Below, piece after piece: positions 33,836-44,993 of a stretch of 64,000 nt of DNA. Each line of letters begins with the position of its first letter. Position 1 is the stretch's first letter. Below the pieces are notes generated by a model. That model saw only the letters and a program-made list of their open reading frames with translations. It was not told where the DNA came from and did not search any database. The DNA is from Linnemannia hyalina (taxonomy: Eukaryota; Mortierellomycota; Mortierellomycetes; Mortierellales; Mortierellaceae), in assembly GCA_019671135.1 (NCBI GenBank), contig JAHRHY010000007.1, positions 682,001-746,000 on the forward strand, in the 5' to 3' direction. The position numbers and the translations under genes were made by a program.

Positions 33836-34952
33836 TTAAATCAACTCGGTAATGGCATCTCCAAGAGCCTTATGGACCTTGGCGGTAGGGTGGAAGGCAT
33901 CCCAGAACAAGTACTTGCCTGCATCCTTGCAGACGGTTTTATAGTCATTGCTGACACACCCGTGAACATCATCCGTGATTCCGAGACGCTTCAAAACTTT
34001 GGGCTCGCGAATGTGGTTCAAGAAGTCATTCAACTTGTAGTATCCGAATGTCACCTTGGCCTTCTTGTTGTTCTTGCGGCAGGCACCGCGGAAGGGATGC
34101 TTGGCGTCCGAAGGGCGTCCATACTTCTTTGCCAATCGCTTCTCCAGGTCCTTGTACGCCACCTGCTGCGCCTTGGCAGCCTGCGAGAACGCTCCCGACA
34201 CCGTCGCATTCCCACCAAAGTAAGGCATACTTCCAAAATCAAAGTTCTCGACCACCAAAAAGTTCTGGGCCCCCAACTTGACCAACTTCTCAATCCCTCT
34301 CTCGATATTCGCAACGACTGCAGTGGGGGAGGCGGCAAGGTTAAAGAAATAATCGTTGCCCTGGAAGTTGACGACGAAGAGGGAGGAGGCGAGGTCCTTT
34401 TTGGGGACGGGTTTGGGGGAGTAGTATTGGTCGATTTGTTGGATAAATCCGGGGACGGCGAGGTCGGATGCGGCACCGGTGTAGCCTTGGACGAATTTTG
34501 AATCGGTTGTGGCACCGCCAAAGGCGTAGTTCTTCAGCTTCAAATGCTTGTGGCGAGCAACCTGGATGAGGTATGGGTTAAGGAATAGATGGAGAAAAGA
34601 GTGGCGGAGGAGTTAGATAGAAGAAAATTGGCACGGTTACAAAAGAGTCGTACAAACAAAGGAGAATTGTTGGAGGGAGTGAATAGCAACAACAAAAAAC
34701 AAAGAAGCGAGGGAGCCATACGTGCTCGGACCAGACAAGTCCGTTAGTGAAGCGGCCGTGGTCATTGAACTTGAGGGGCCAGGCTTTGTTGGACAGTTTG
34801 TAGACGTTGCCGATGTCCGAGTACGAGTCGCCAAAGACGAGGAGGTTGTCGAAATGGCAGTTGCCGTTCGAGGTTGGCTTAGCGTCGACAGAGGAGGTGG
34901 CGGTCGCTGTGGCCAGGGCGACAGCAACGAGGGATGCGATGTTGAATATCAT
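33836..34952 (-). CDS. Secreted SGNH/GDSL esterase (CE16-like)
   Basis: A secreted serine esterase, probably an acetylesterase acting on plant or cell-wall polysaccharide. Exons on the minus strand: 34952-34722 and 34561-33836; 318 residues. Residues 1-24 (MIFNIASLVAVALATATATS, then SVDA) form a signal peptide. Block I is 'NLLVFGDSYSDIGNVYKLS' with the nucleophile Ser, followed by 'GRFTNGLVWSEHV'. Block II is 'KNYAFGGATTDSKFV', block III is 'VVNFQGNDYFF' (Gly-Asn oxyanion residues), and block V is 'LFWDAFHPTAKVHK' with the catalytic Asp and His. The spacing fits carbohydrate esterase family 16. The substrate is inferred from the family only. Four Cys residues in the C-terminal half could form disulphides, as expected for a secreted protein. 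A TATA-like CATTTATATTACTC lies about 100 bp upstream. Confidence 0.92.
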
Positions 34953-35832
34953 TGATGGAGGGGGTAGGTGGTATGAAGAGAAGGAGTGAGCGAAGTGGAA
35001 GGGAAGGGAAAGTTGAGGGAGAGAAGAAAAGAGAAGAAAAGGACGAGATGTTGCTCTCATTTATATTACTCATCGGGGCACTGCCGAACTAAAGAGAGAG
35101 GGAAGGGGCGTTAGTATCCATGAGGGAGTAAATGCATGGAGTCCATAGCCCATTCTGGAGTATGTCCGCGATCGCGTTCCTCCCTATTCTCTCTCTCAAC
35201 CGCCCTTCTATTTTCTACTTCTAACAGTTTCGACAACATCAACAAAAGGATAACGTTCTCTTGGGAATGATTGGTTCAGGATTAGGGCTCACCCTGTTGT
35301 TCGTGTTCTCTACACACAAAGAACCTTTACCCATACACCCTCAAGCCGAGTCATCCATTATTCCTCGCAAGAACGTCCAGACAGGAAGTCGAGAATGCAA
35401 GCTATTATTCGAGCTCAGTATCCTTTAATGAGATTGAACGTGTGATGGTCCAAATGCACTCAATTGAGGCACCTTGCCGCTCCAAATTCATCCTCGTGTT
35501 CGAGAATGAATTCTCCCCATCGCTGCAGTCAAATCATAAAGAAAGCATAGCCAACAACGCCCCTCCTCCTCCCCAACCGAACCTTGTCTGTTTGTTTAGT
35601 AGGTATCCTCTCTTTTCTCTGGCGATCGTCTCCTGTTAGAGACTAGTGTCATTCAAAAAAAGAGGCTTCGTTGTGGAAGTAAAAAGTTTGTAGAACACAA
35701 TGAGACACCAAACACAACAAATGCGGGAGCAAATCACAGACAAGTTTCGTTCTGTTTGGTCATACGGGTAAGATACTGGCGAAGGAGAAAAGGATATCTA
35801 TTTGTGATATGATATCGCGACTCTAGAAGTGA
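34953..35832. other. Intergenic: esterase promoter and OS-9 3' region
   Basis: The esterase leader (to about 35060) and a TATA-like box near 35057-35070 are followed by about 700 bp with no recognisable gene. Short frames only. Confidence 0.5.
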
Positions 35833-38004
35833 CTAGAGCTTGACTTGGGCGTGACTCTTCTTCTCCTTGGTCTCCTCACTCGTCTCCTGTCCTTGCTTTT
35901 GTTTCTCCTCAGCAGTGTTAGCATTCGCGATCGCGCCTGCGGTTCTAGCCGCGTCCAATATATCCAGCAGTGTGGCAGAGTCGATAGTTGCAAACTTGAT
36001 GTTGTCTTGCTTCTGCGGTTGCTCCTTGCCGGTGGCGGCGGCGGCGGCCTCCTGTTGGTGTTGTGGTGGTGTGGACGGTGCTTTGGCCTGTTGAGGTTCC
36101 TTTTCAGTCTCTTTGGCGCCAAAGATCGCGTCGAAGACATCCTTGGCATCCTTAGTCGCCTTCCCTTGTCCCTCAAGGCCACCAAAGAACGCGTCGAAAA
36201 TATCCTTGTCCTCTCTCTCCTCACCTTCCTTGCTCAACACGTCCTGAAGGTCGCCTTCCATTTTGAGCATATTCTCAAGGTTCTCATACACCGCCTTGTC
36301 CTCTGGGGACAGCATGGCCTTGAGACTCTCCGAGAAGGCCTCGTACTGCGCAAGGACCGCCCTCATTTTCTTTTGTGCCTCGACATCATTAACTTGTTTG
36401 GCGAATCCGAGGATGTCCTCGAAGGTCGTAAAAAGCGTTGGCGGTGGCTCTGTTCCTGGTGCTCCAGTCGCTGCAGCCCCCACGCCCTGTTGCGTCTGGC
36501 GTTGGTGTGGTTGCTGCCGTGGTACCTGGCCGATTTTGATTTGTGCGTTGTGGTCCTGAACAATTCCTGCGGCTCCATCAATGGCCTCGGGAACGTTGGC
36601 CTTCAGCTTTTGATATTGCTCGTCAGAGACAATGCGCCTGCACTCAATCTTGTTGGCCTCCGGAGTGGGGACACTTTCAAAGGCCGTGTCCTTGCACAAG
36701 TTGGGTGAGTTGATCACCATAATGTAGTTGCAGGTCGAAGGCTCCGTCACCACTTGAATCCTATCATCAAACGGCGCGCATTGGAACTACCATTTTTGTT
36801 GCGAAATGTCGAATGACCTGGTTAGTAACATGGTCTCGTCCATATAACCGTTTCGCGTTTAGTAACGTGAGCGACTCAAAAAAGGCTTACCTGGACCTCG
36901 ACTTTACGAGGCTGCCCTGTCAAGTCGCAGAGGTCTCCGTTGTCCCAGCGCTGGACGAGATACTTGCGCTCATTGCTGACCTCCAGCTCGGTGGTGGTGA
37001 CGGTTGACTCAGTAATAGATGACGAAGGCGACCGCTGCTGAAGGGCGGCCTCGTTGTCAGGGTGGGCCTGGTTATTGTTGTTGTTCTCCTCCGATTGATA
37101 CATTGCTAGGACATAGGTGTTCTCTGGTGTATCAGGGACCCACTGACCATTCGAATGCACTGCGTGGTATTGGCGAATCCACCTTTTGTGGCAGTACTCG
37201 TATGTCCAAAAGTCGCGTTTCTGTTACATGTATGACAATTTTGAAAAGGGTGTGCGAGACAGATGAGAATCAAGGTGCTGCCAATACACTCTTCACATAG
37301 CGTATGCCATATAAAGACTCGGCATCTCTGCTCCTTCCTATCTCCTTCATTCCCTCTTAACCTTCTCTTCATCTTCTTCCTCTTATCTCAATGAATCGAC
37401 ATGTTTCCGAAGCGCAATAATTACCATGAGAAGACAGTGTCGAGAAAGATGGTCGAGCAGTTCCAGACCGCGCTGGACACTCCGACGCTCCTCCTCCTTG
37501 ATCTCCTGCGGGGTCAATTCGGGAGGTGCTTTAATCTCGTGCACCATCTTGGGCGGGATCATACATGACCAGCGCATTCCGTCCGCATCGGTCATCACCA
37601 CGATCGAGGGTGACTCGCGAGTCGTCTCCTCTTGTTGTTCCTGATCCTGTGTCTCTGACTTTTTCATCCCAATCTGCGCCTGCGCCTGCCTTTGCTATCT
37701 CCGGTGAAAGGATCAACATAGAGCGTGGTTAGAACCGAGCGTAAAGTGTCCTTGGCAAAGTGAAAGTCGTCAACAGGGAGACCTTTACCTGTCGACGGTG
37801 TGTGCTGGAACGAGAGGCGACAGAGGAGGCGGGAACGACTTCCTCGAGGAACTGGACATCATACTGAGGGTGGGCGAGGAGGTCGTTGTAGACAAAGTTG
37901 ACGGAGAATGCTTCTGTGTGAGGAATGTCCAGCAAGACGACAGCTCCGATGGTTGCGCAGACTAGGATGGCAGCCTTTGTGGGCGATATTGTCTTGATTC
38001 GCAT
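35833..38004 (-). CDS. YOS9: OS-9/Yos9, ER quality-control lectin
   Basis: An ER lumenal lectin that reads trimmed mannose on misfolded glycoproteins and hands them to the Hrd1 ERAD ligase. Exons on the minus strand: 38004-37789, 37694-37425, 37220-36891, 36786-35833; 589 residues. Residues 1-32 are a signal sequence ('AAILVCATIGAVVLLDIP'), followed by 'NDLLAHPQYDVQFLEEVVPA'. The MRH lectin domain runs from 'SCMIPP' through 'RDFWTYEYCHKRWIRQYHAV' (mannose-contacting W-Y pattern), 'RWDNGDLCDLTGQPRKVEVQ' and 'FQCAPFDDRI' to 'STCNYIMVINSPNLC', with the Cys pattern of OS-9. Exons break at matching places in the domain. The C-terminal third is Ala/Gln/Glu-rich and contains a duplicated KD(I/V)FDA(F/I)FG motif. 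It ends in KKSHAQVKL rather than the HDEL of yeast Yos9. Confidence 0.95.
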
Positions 38005-38989
38005 TGTGTTTTTATGGTTGTCCTTGTCCTTGTACGATGAGTCGTGGAGGGTGGTTGTTGGTTGAACAAGAGATGCATAGATGGGTGGTTTTTGGGTGGT
38101 TGTGAACAGGCAAGAAACGGTGGTGGTTTGCTATTGGCCAATCGATTTTGATATATAGATGAGTGTGAGAGCCACTGGGCGCAAAGGGATAGTGTAGTGC
38201 AGGCACACAAGTCAGGAAGAAAGGGGGCAAGAGTGTTTACGTCCTTTTTGCACTGAGAAGAGAGTCGCCCTCACACACTCTCTATCCATGGTGGATACAC
38301 CTTTGGTAGGTAGGCAGGCAGGTAGGTAATCATACAAACATGCAAAAGAGAGAGAGTGACAGAAGGGCGCCTTGGTAGAGTCAGAAAAGACAACCCCTGG
38401 CCATTTGATTAAGGGTATGTTGCACTTCAAAAACTTTTCCTCCCTCACTATTCCCTTTTTTTCCCTCTCTTTCTTTTCTTTCTTTCTTCCTCCTCCTCCT
38501 TCCTTCTCTCCGCTTCCCTTTACCACCAATTCTCACACTCTCACTCTCAACACCCTCTCACTCTCGCACTCTCGCTCTCTCTCTCTCACTCACTTACTCA
38601 ATCGATCTCGATCAACAAACAAGCCAACCAACAGCCAAACCAACAACAAGCAACGCAGGATCTGATCCTTCTCAAACAAAACAGTTCACCAGACCACAAA
38701 AAAGATCTCTCACCCTCACTCTCATTCATTCTCTCCAACTCTCCATTTCACACGCACACCTACTCCTCTTTACTATAACCGACAACCAACGATATTTACC
38801 TCTCATATAATTCTACTCTCCTCCACCAACTCACCTCTCACTCACGCGCTCACTCTTTTTTCATTGAACAAGGCGACTCTTTCGTCACCACCTACTCTCA
38901 CTCACAACCTACCCGCCTGCTGAACAACAACTGGCTACAACCACTCAGCAACAACTTTACACACGCTTCCACACCAAACAAACTTGACC
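38005..38989. promoter_or_regulatory. Divergent intergenic region, OS-9 and DHH1 leaders
   Basis: The left part is the OS-9 promoter. From about 38430 the plus strand is almost pure pyrimidine with many CTCTC and CTCACT tracts, running into an A/C-rich leader up to the DHH1 start (ACTTGACCATGG). No coding exon seen. Confidence 0.55.
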
Positions 38990-41104
38990 ATGGCCGCCAA
39001 CCAACATCCCATGGCGTAAGTGTCTTTTTTTTAAGTCTCTTTGATCGCGACTATGGATCACGATCAGCCGGCTATACTTGCATTCCTTATTCAAAAGATG
39101 GTCATCAGCTATGGATCAACAAATAGACAAAGTTGCTATATCCTTGATGCTAACCCCTTTATTTTTTTTCCTGTATTGTTGTTCTGATCATCACCAGCCA
39201 CGAGAATGACAGTTGGAAGAAGCAGCTTAACCTTCCCACAAAAGACGAACGGCCCCAGACAGAGGTGAGCTTCTTTCTGAACTGTCATTTTCTGCTTACA
39301 AAACATGTGTGATGAATCAAAAAAAAGGCGGTTGAACTAAAAAATATATTTCGTATCTCCACCTTTGTTGCGGTTTCGGATCACTCTCCACCCCCTCTTT
39401 CTCATGCCTTTTGCCTCTCTCCAGGACGTCACGGCAACCAAGGGCAACGAGTTTGAGGACTACTTCTTGAAGCGCGAGCTGCTCATGGGCATCTTCGAGG
39501 CTGGTTTCGAGCGCCCATCGCCTATCCAGGAAGAATCCATACCCATTGCCCTCGCTGGAAGAGACATTCTTGCCCGTGCAAAGAATGGAACCGGAAAGAC
39601 CGCTGCCTTCGTCATCCCCTCGCTCGAAAAGATCAACCTCAAAAAGAACAATGTCCAGGCCCTCCTCCTCGTCCCCACTCGTGAGCTCGCCCTCCAGACA
39701 GCACAGGTCTGCAAGACCCTCGGCAAACATATGGGCGTCCAGGTCATGGTCACCACCGGAGGCACCACCCTCAAGGACGATATCATGCGTCTCAGCGAGA
39801 CCGTTCACATTATCGTCGGAACTCCCGGTCGTATCCTCGACTTGGCCGGTAAGGGTGTCGCCAACTTCAGCGAGTGCACAACCTTTGTCATGGATGAAGC
39901 CGACAAGCTCCTCAGTCCAGAGTTCACACCTATTGTCGAGCAGTTGCTCACCTACTTCCCTAAGGAACGCCAGATCATGCTTTACTCTGCCACCTTCCCC
40001 ATGATCGTCAAGACCTTCAAGGTATGTTTCGACCGTTGTCACCTGAGCCAAACTATATTGTCCGTGCTTGCTTGAATGTGAGCCTTACTTTTTTCTTTTG
40101 ACTATTGCTGACATTCTTCTTATCTCTTCATGTCCTTAGGATAAGCATATGACCAAGCCCTACGAAATTAATCTGATGGACGAATTGACACTTCGTGGTG
40201 TTACCCAATACTATGCCTTTGTCGAGGAACGCCAAAAAGTCCACTGCCTCAACACCCTCTTCTCCAAGGTAAAAGAGATCTTCCATCGAAATCGCGCGCA
40301 TTCATTATTTACGCGTTTTTCGCGTTATTTCTGTGATCGTCGATCTGCACCTTGACACAAATCTAACCTCATCTCCACAACATCTTTCCTCGCCTCAAAC
40401 AGCTCCAAATCAACCAGTCCATCATTTTCTGCAACTCCACCAACCGTGTGGAACTTTTGGCAAAGAAGATCACAGAGCTGGGCTACTCCTGCTTCTACTC
40501 TCACGCAAAGATGCTCCAGTCACACCGTAACCGAGTTTTTCACGATTTCAGGAACGGAGTCTGCCGCAACTTGGTCTGCTCGGATCTTTTGACCCGTGGT
40601 ATCGATATCCAGGCCGTCAACGTTGTTATCAACTTTGATTTCCCCAAGAACGCCGAGACCTATCTTCATCGCATCGGTCGTAGTGGTCGTTTCGGTCACT
40701 TGGGTTTGGCCATTAACCTGATCACCTACGAAGATCGTTTCAACCTTTACAAGATCGAGCAGGAGCTTGGAACTGAAATCCAGGCCATTCCCCCTGTTAT
40801 CGACAAGCGTCTCTACGTCGCCCCTTCTGCTTTGGACCAACCCGAGGACGAGCAGCAACAACAACAACAGCAGCAACAGAAACGCTTGCAGTATAACCAG
40901 CCGCAACAACATCAGCAACAACATTTCCATCAGCAGCAACAGATGGCCCACCATATGTACCAACAGCAACAACAAATGAATCACCAGCAGCAACAAATGA
41001 ATCACCAGCAACAACAAATGAACCACCAGCAACAACAACACTTTCACCACCAGCAGCAAAGGCCACAGCCGCCACCACAGTTGCAGCAACAGGAGCGTCG
41101 CTAG
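38990..41104 (+). CDS. DHH1: DEAD-box RNA helicase Dhh1/DDX6
   Basis: A cytoplasmic ATP-dependent RNA helicase that promotes decapping and translational repression in P-bodies. Exons: 38990-39015, 39198-39264, 39425-40021, 40140-40268, 40403-41104; 506 residues. The family-specific lead '[20 protein letters not shown]' precedes the Q motif ([13 protein letters not shown]). Then come motif I AKNGTGKT, Ia PTRELALQ, Ib TPGR, II DEAD, III SAT, and in the second RecA domain '[17 protein letters not shown]', '[20 protein letters not shown]' and VI '[20 protein letters not shown]'. The core closes near '[18 protein letters not shown]'. The last 85 residues are Gln/His-rich and include three tandem copies of a QQQMNHQ heptad. 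Yeast Dhh1 is also 506 residues with a Q/P-rich tail. Confidence 0.97.
40967..41035 (+). repeat. 21-bp tandem repeat in DHH1 tail
   Basis: Three near-identical units of 21 bp (CAACAACAAATGAATCACCA-type) encode QQQMNHQ heptads and run into further CAG/CAA codons. Confidence 0.75.
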
Positions 41105-41826
41105 TGTGCCTACCACCTGTATTATTTGAGGCACTTCGGGAGAACGAGCTCGTCGGCGTCAGGACGAGATTTTTTTTTTTTTTTTTTGGACCCCACTTTT
41201 TTTTGGCTTCGTCTTGTTCTTTTTCTTCGTTCATTCCCATCATGAACAGACTTTTCAAATGGTCAAACGAAGGAAGGAATAAGGACGAGCCCTTTTTTTT
41301 TTTTTTTTTTTTTTGGCCCCACAAGATTCTTTTTTTTTTCTTTTTCTTTTTTTCTTCAGCGCGACCTCCTCACCATGAACACGCAAGTTGTAAATAAACC
41401 CCCAATTTGTTCGCGCTACTGAAAAAAGGCCACAGGATGAACAATGCTGAATGATCAATGGTGTGACATGAAAGGGTTCTAACAACCCGCCAAGCAAGGG
41501 CGCACAAGTGGCCAACCAACATCAACGAAGATCGCTTCGAGAAAGAGGGCCTTCTTCAAACGATAGACCTTGAACCTTAAATTGCATTAGGAAATGGGCA
41601 CAGGCATTCCCCGCCAACAAAACCAGCCAGACAAACCCTTGACGAGAGGCCAGGCTTTCTCTCTCACACAGACACAAAAATGGCCCCATACACATACATC
41701 GTCCTACCATTCATCACAACCCCCCCCCCCCTACGACATGCATCGTGAACATCGTCAAAGAATAATAAATAAGAGTTTTTAGTGTTTTTTTTACGCTTTT
41801 TGTTTTTGTGCAGGGAGGAACTCTAT
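41105..41826. other. Convergent 3' region of DHH1 and NVJ2
   Basis: It holds several long poly-T tracts (about 41170-41187, 41292-41314, 41329-41350) within the DHH1 3' UTR, the poly(A) signal at 41393-41398, a C-run near 41720, and the 3' side of NVJ2. No gene seen. Confidence 0.55.
41393..41398 (+). terminator. Poly(A) signal of DHH1
   Basis: AATAAA preceded by TTGTA, 289 nt past the stop codon, after the poly-T tracts. Confidence 0.55.
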
Positions 41827-43975
41827 CTAAGACACAGGATGAATATTCATAGCGACACCATTATTCACGAAATGCGGCTCGACATGACATTGCGTTGTCG
41901 GATCGGGCTGCTGTACGACAGATTGGTGTTCAGGAATAAACTTGCGCAACGAGGACGGGCGGCTCCCAGGACTAGGAGAAAGTGGAGATCCGCTGTGTAA
42001 TGGACTACTGGCACCGTTCCCTTTGGCGCTGTGGAGACTGTTGATGGTGTGGACACTGTTGACGGTGTGGGCACTGTTGATCGAGAGACGGTTGGGGTTG
42101 ATCGTGGGGCCTTGGATAGTCGACGACCGACTCCGGCCTCCAAACCCTCCAGCTCCAAGCATCAAACTTCCAGATTCCGAAACGAGTGTTGCAGTTGTCG
42201 ACGAGGCTGGCGAGATGGCTCCTCCTCCTCCAAAGCCCGGCATGACTCTCTCATGATCCGACAGCGACACTTCATCAGCTCGAGGCTGAGGTTGAGGGGC
42301 GGGTTCCGGGTTAGAATACGACGCCAAAGAAGACAAGTTCGGGGAGGACTCAAACTTTTGTCGAAACTGTGGTTGGTAGGCCGAGAGGAGTGCATTAGGG
42401 GACGATGTCGTAGGTGCTCGAGCGTCCTCCAGATCCAGACCTCCATGGTACAACGACCCTGTGAGTCCCATTCCTCTATGAATAGATCCTCCTTGCCCGC
42501 CATCGCCATAGTCGTCCGTATCCTCGCTGTTCAGCATGAACCCATTTGGCTCGCCGCCTTCGCCGTCCAGAGGATGCTGCTGCAAGAGATCATCCTCACC
42601 ATGCAAGAACCGTCCGATCCCGTTCGAAGAATAGTTTGGGTGAAGGTATGAGGATCCTCCAGAATGCGCTCCCTTGGTATGCTTCTTTCGGAACCCCTTG
42701 ATCATCTTGCCGAGCGAGAACTTTTCCTTCTGGTGCGGGTTATCGGTCGTCATCGAGTTGGCATTAATGCTGCTCCCAGTGTTGCTGTTCCCATAGATCG
42801 ACGGCGCTTGGTTGCTGCTATCCCATTGTCCATTCGCGTTGGCAGTATAACTCGACCCCGTGTCTCCAGAATCCTTCGAATTCACCGACGCTCTATCGCC
42901 ATCCATTTGGTTCTGCTGCTGCTGCTGCTGCAGTTGTTGACGCTCTTGTCGCTCCTTCTCCCAGTTCTTCAACTTGTCCTTCAGCTTCTTCTTCTCCTTG
43001 CTCGCAGCCTTGTTGCCCTCCAGACCTGCGGGTTGGTACTCCGTGATCCCGTAATGACTGTAGTGCTCCTCCATTGTCCGAACGGCCTCGATGTTCGGGA
43101 ACTGTTGTGGAGCGTTGCTTGGGTTGAGTCCCATCGACGTTCCTGTAGAGTACGAGAGTGTGATACTGGGGTCAAGTGATCCTCGTCTTTGGTGGATAGT
43201 CGATGGTGGTGATAAACTCCCGTTGATTGTGCTAGTGGTGTTATTATTGTTGTTCCCGTTCGAGTTGCCATTGGTAAAGTTGCTGCTGTTGCCGTTACTA
43301 TTACTGCTGCTGTCGTTATTACTATTGCTATTGTTGTTGTGTTTCCGGTTGAACAGCCAGTTATGAGTCGTCGTCGTGGTGCTGGTTGTGTTGACGGTCG
43401 TCGAATTGCGCCTGTTTCCAGGAGTCGAATCAGGGGCAGAAGCAGCACTCGAGGCGGTGGTGTTGGTGGTGGTAGTAGAGTTCATAGTGGCTCCAAACCC
43501 GTAATCAGACACCTCAATCCCGCATCCTCCTGGAACATGCAGCGTCCGCGTGAACATCTCCTCGGGTGACTCAACAATCGGTCGCTGTTGGCTATGCTCG
43601 CCATTTGGTCGCATCGGATCGTCATCTAGAGAGTTGAGGGCCGGCTGCGGGTTTCCTGCTAGGTCGCTGCTGCCGCCATTGTTGGGGTGATTATTGGTGT
43701 AGGTATAATTCCGCTGCATAACTTCGTCGCCAAGAGACGCATGCGATCGAGACCCAGGGGCGTACTTGTAGATCGTAGGCGCAGCGATCGAATCGGCGCG
43801 AGGTCGGACTCGAACTTCTCCCGTGAGATCCATAGCAGTCCGTGGACTACTGGCGCCGGCGCTGTTGCTGTGGTTATAGGACTCTGTCACATCGATCGTC
43901 GCAGAACGCATGGAAGGACTGAGGGTATGAGAAAGGCTCTTCGCCTGCTGCTGCGGCATTGAGTGGGCGTTGTGA

Positions 43976-44007
<32 letters not shown>

Positions 44008-44938
44008 TTGCTGTTGGGGTTGCTGCTGCTGGTTCGGGTTGGGTGTTGGATCAGCAGTCCCGCCAGGTTGGATCTCCTCGCCAAAAATACCTCCAGCACC
44101 GTCGCTGTCCGAAAACGGAATGTCGTCCATGTTGGGGAGGACCATGGTCTCTGCAATCGCCTCCAGCATCTTGTTCTCGATCGCCTTGATGATCAGGTTC
44201 GACTTGATATGCTTGTCCGACACCACGGGCTCAATCTTCATCTCGACCTGAGGCTTGTGATAGAATCCGTACCAGATCCGGTTACAGGGTGGAGGCTTGA
44301 TCCAGACCTGGACACGACCCTCGAGACGAATCAAAGTCATCACAAGGACGAGGGACACCTTGATCGGCTGAATTTTCTTGGTGACCGTGACGACAGCCTC
44401 GGCCTCGACCTCTGCACGGAATCCTCCCTGGTAAAGGAGACTGAGATCCATCACCATATCACCGTTGGGTTTCAGGGCCAGGAGCTTGGGTCGGGTGATC
44501 AGAGGGACACCGTCGCCGAGATGGACGGATTTCATCCGCATGTCGTTGAGGAAATTAGGGAGGCGAACTCGCGACAGTTTTTCAACCATCTTTTGGAAGA
44601 CCATGTCCTTGATCTGAGGAGTCTTGTAAACGCCGAGAAATAACCGTCCGAGAAGGGCATTCATCCATGCTGCCTGGAACTGGTGCTCGTTGGAATGGAT
44701 CGTCCGGATCAGGGTGTTCATAGCCGACTTGTCAAACATTGTCGAGTCCTGATAGTGGTCATAACATCCGATTTGAAATTAACAACAGCAAGTGCGAAGT
44801 AACAGGTTGACCCAGATCGTGTACGTAGGATGACGCACACAAAAACGTTGGAATGGTGGTGAGCATCAACGGTGAGCAGACAGAGGAGCCAGGGCAAGCG
44901 GCAATTAAAGAAAAAAAGAAAAAAAAGAAAAAAAGAAA

Positions 44939-44993
<55 letters not shown>

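Noticed and set aside
35845..36708. 287-codon plus frame opposite OS-9
   Set aside because: Leu/Val-rich mirror of an Ala/Gln/Glu-rich coding exon; antisense shadow.
39317..40051. 244-codon minus frame opposite DHH1
   Set aside because: Antisense of the DEAD-box core, which is certain from its motifs.
42031..44643. Several plus frames opposite NVJ2
   Set aside because: They mirror the low-complexity tail and SMP exon; composition is Val/Leu/Arg-rich with no domain.
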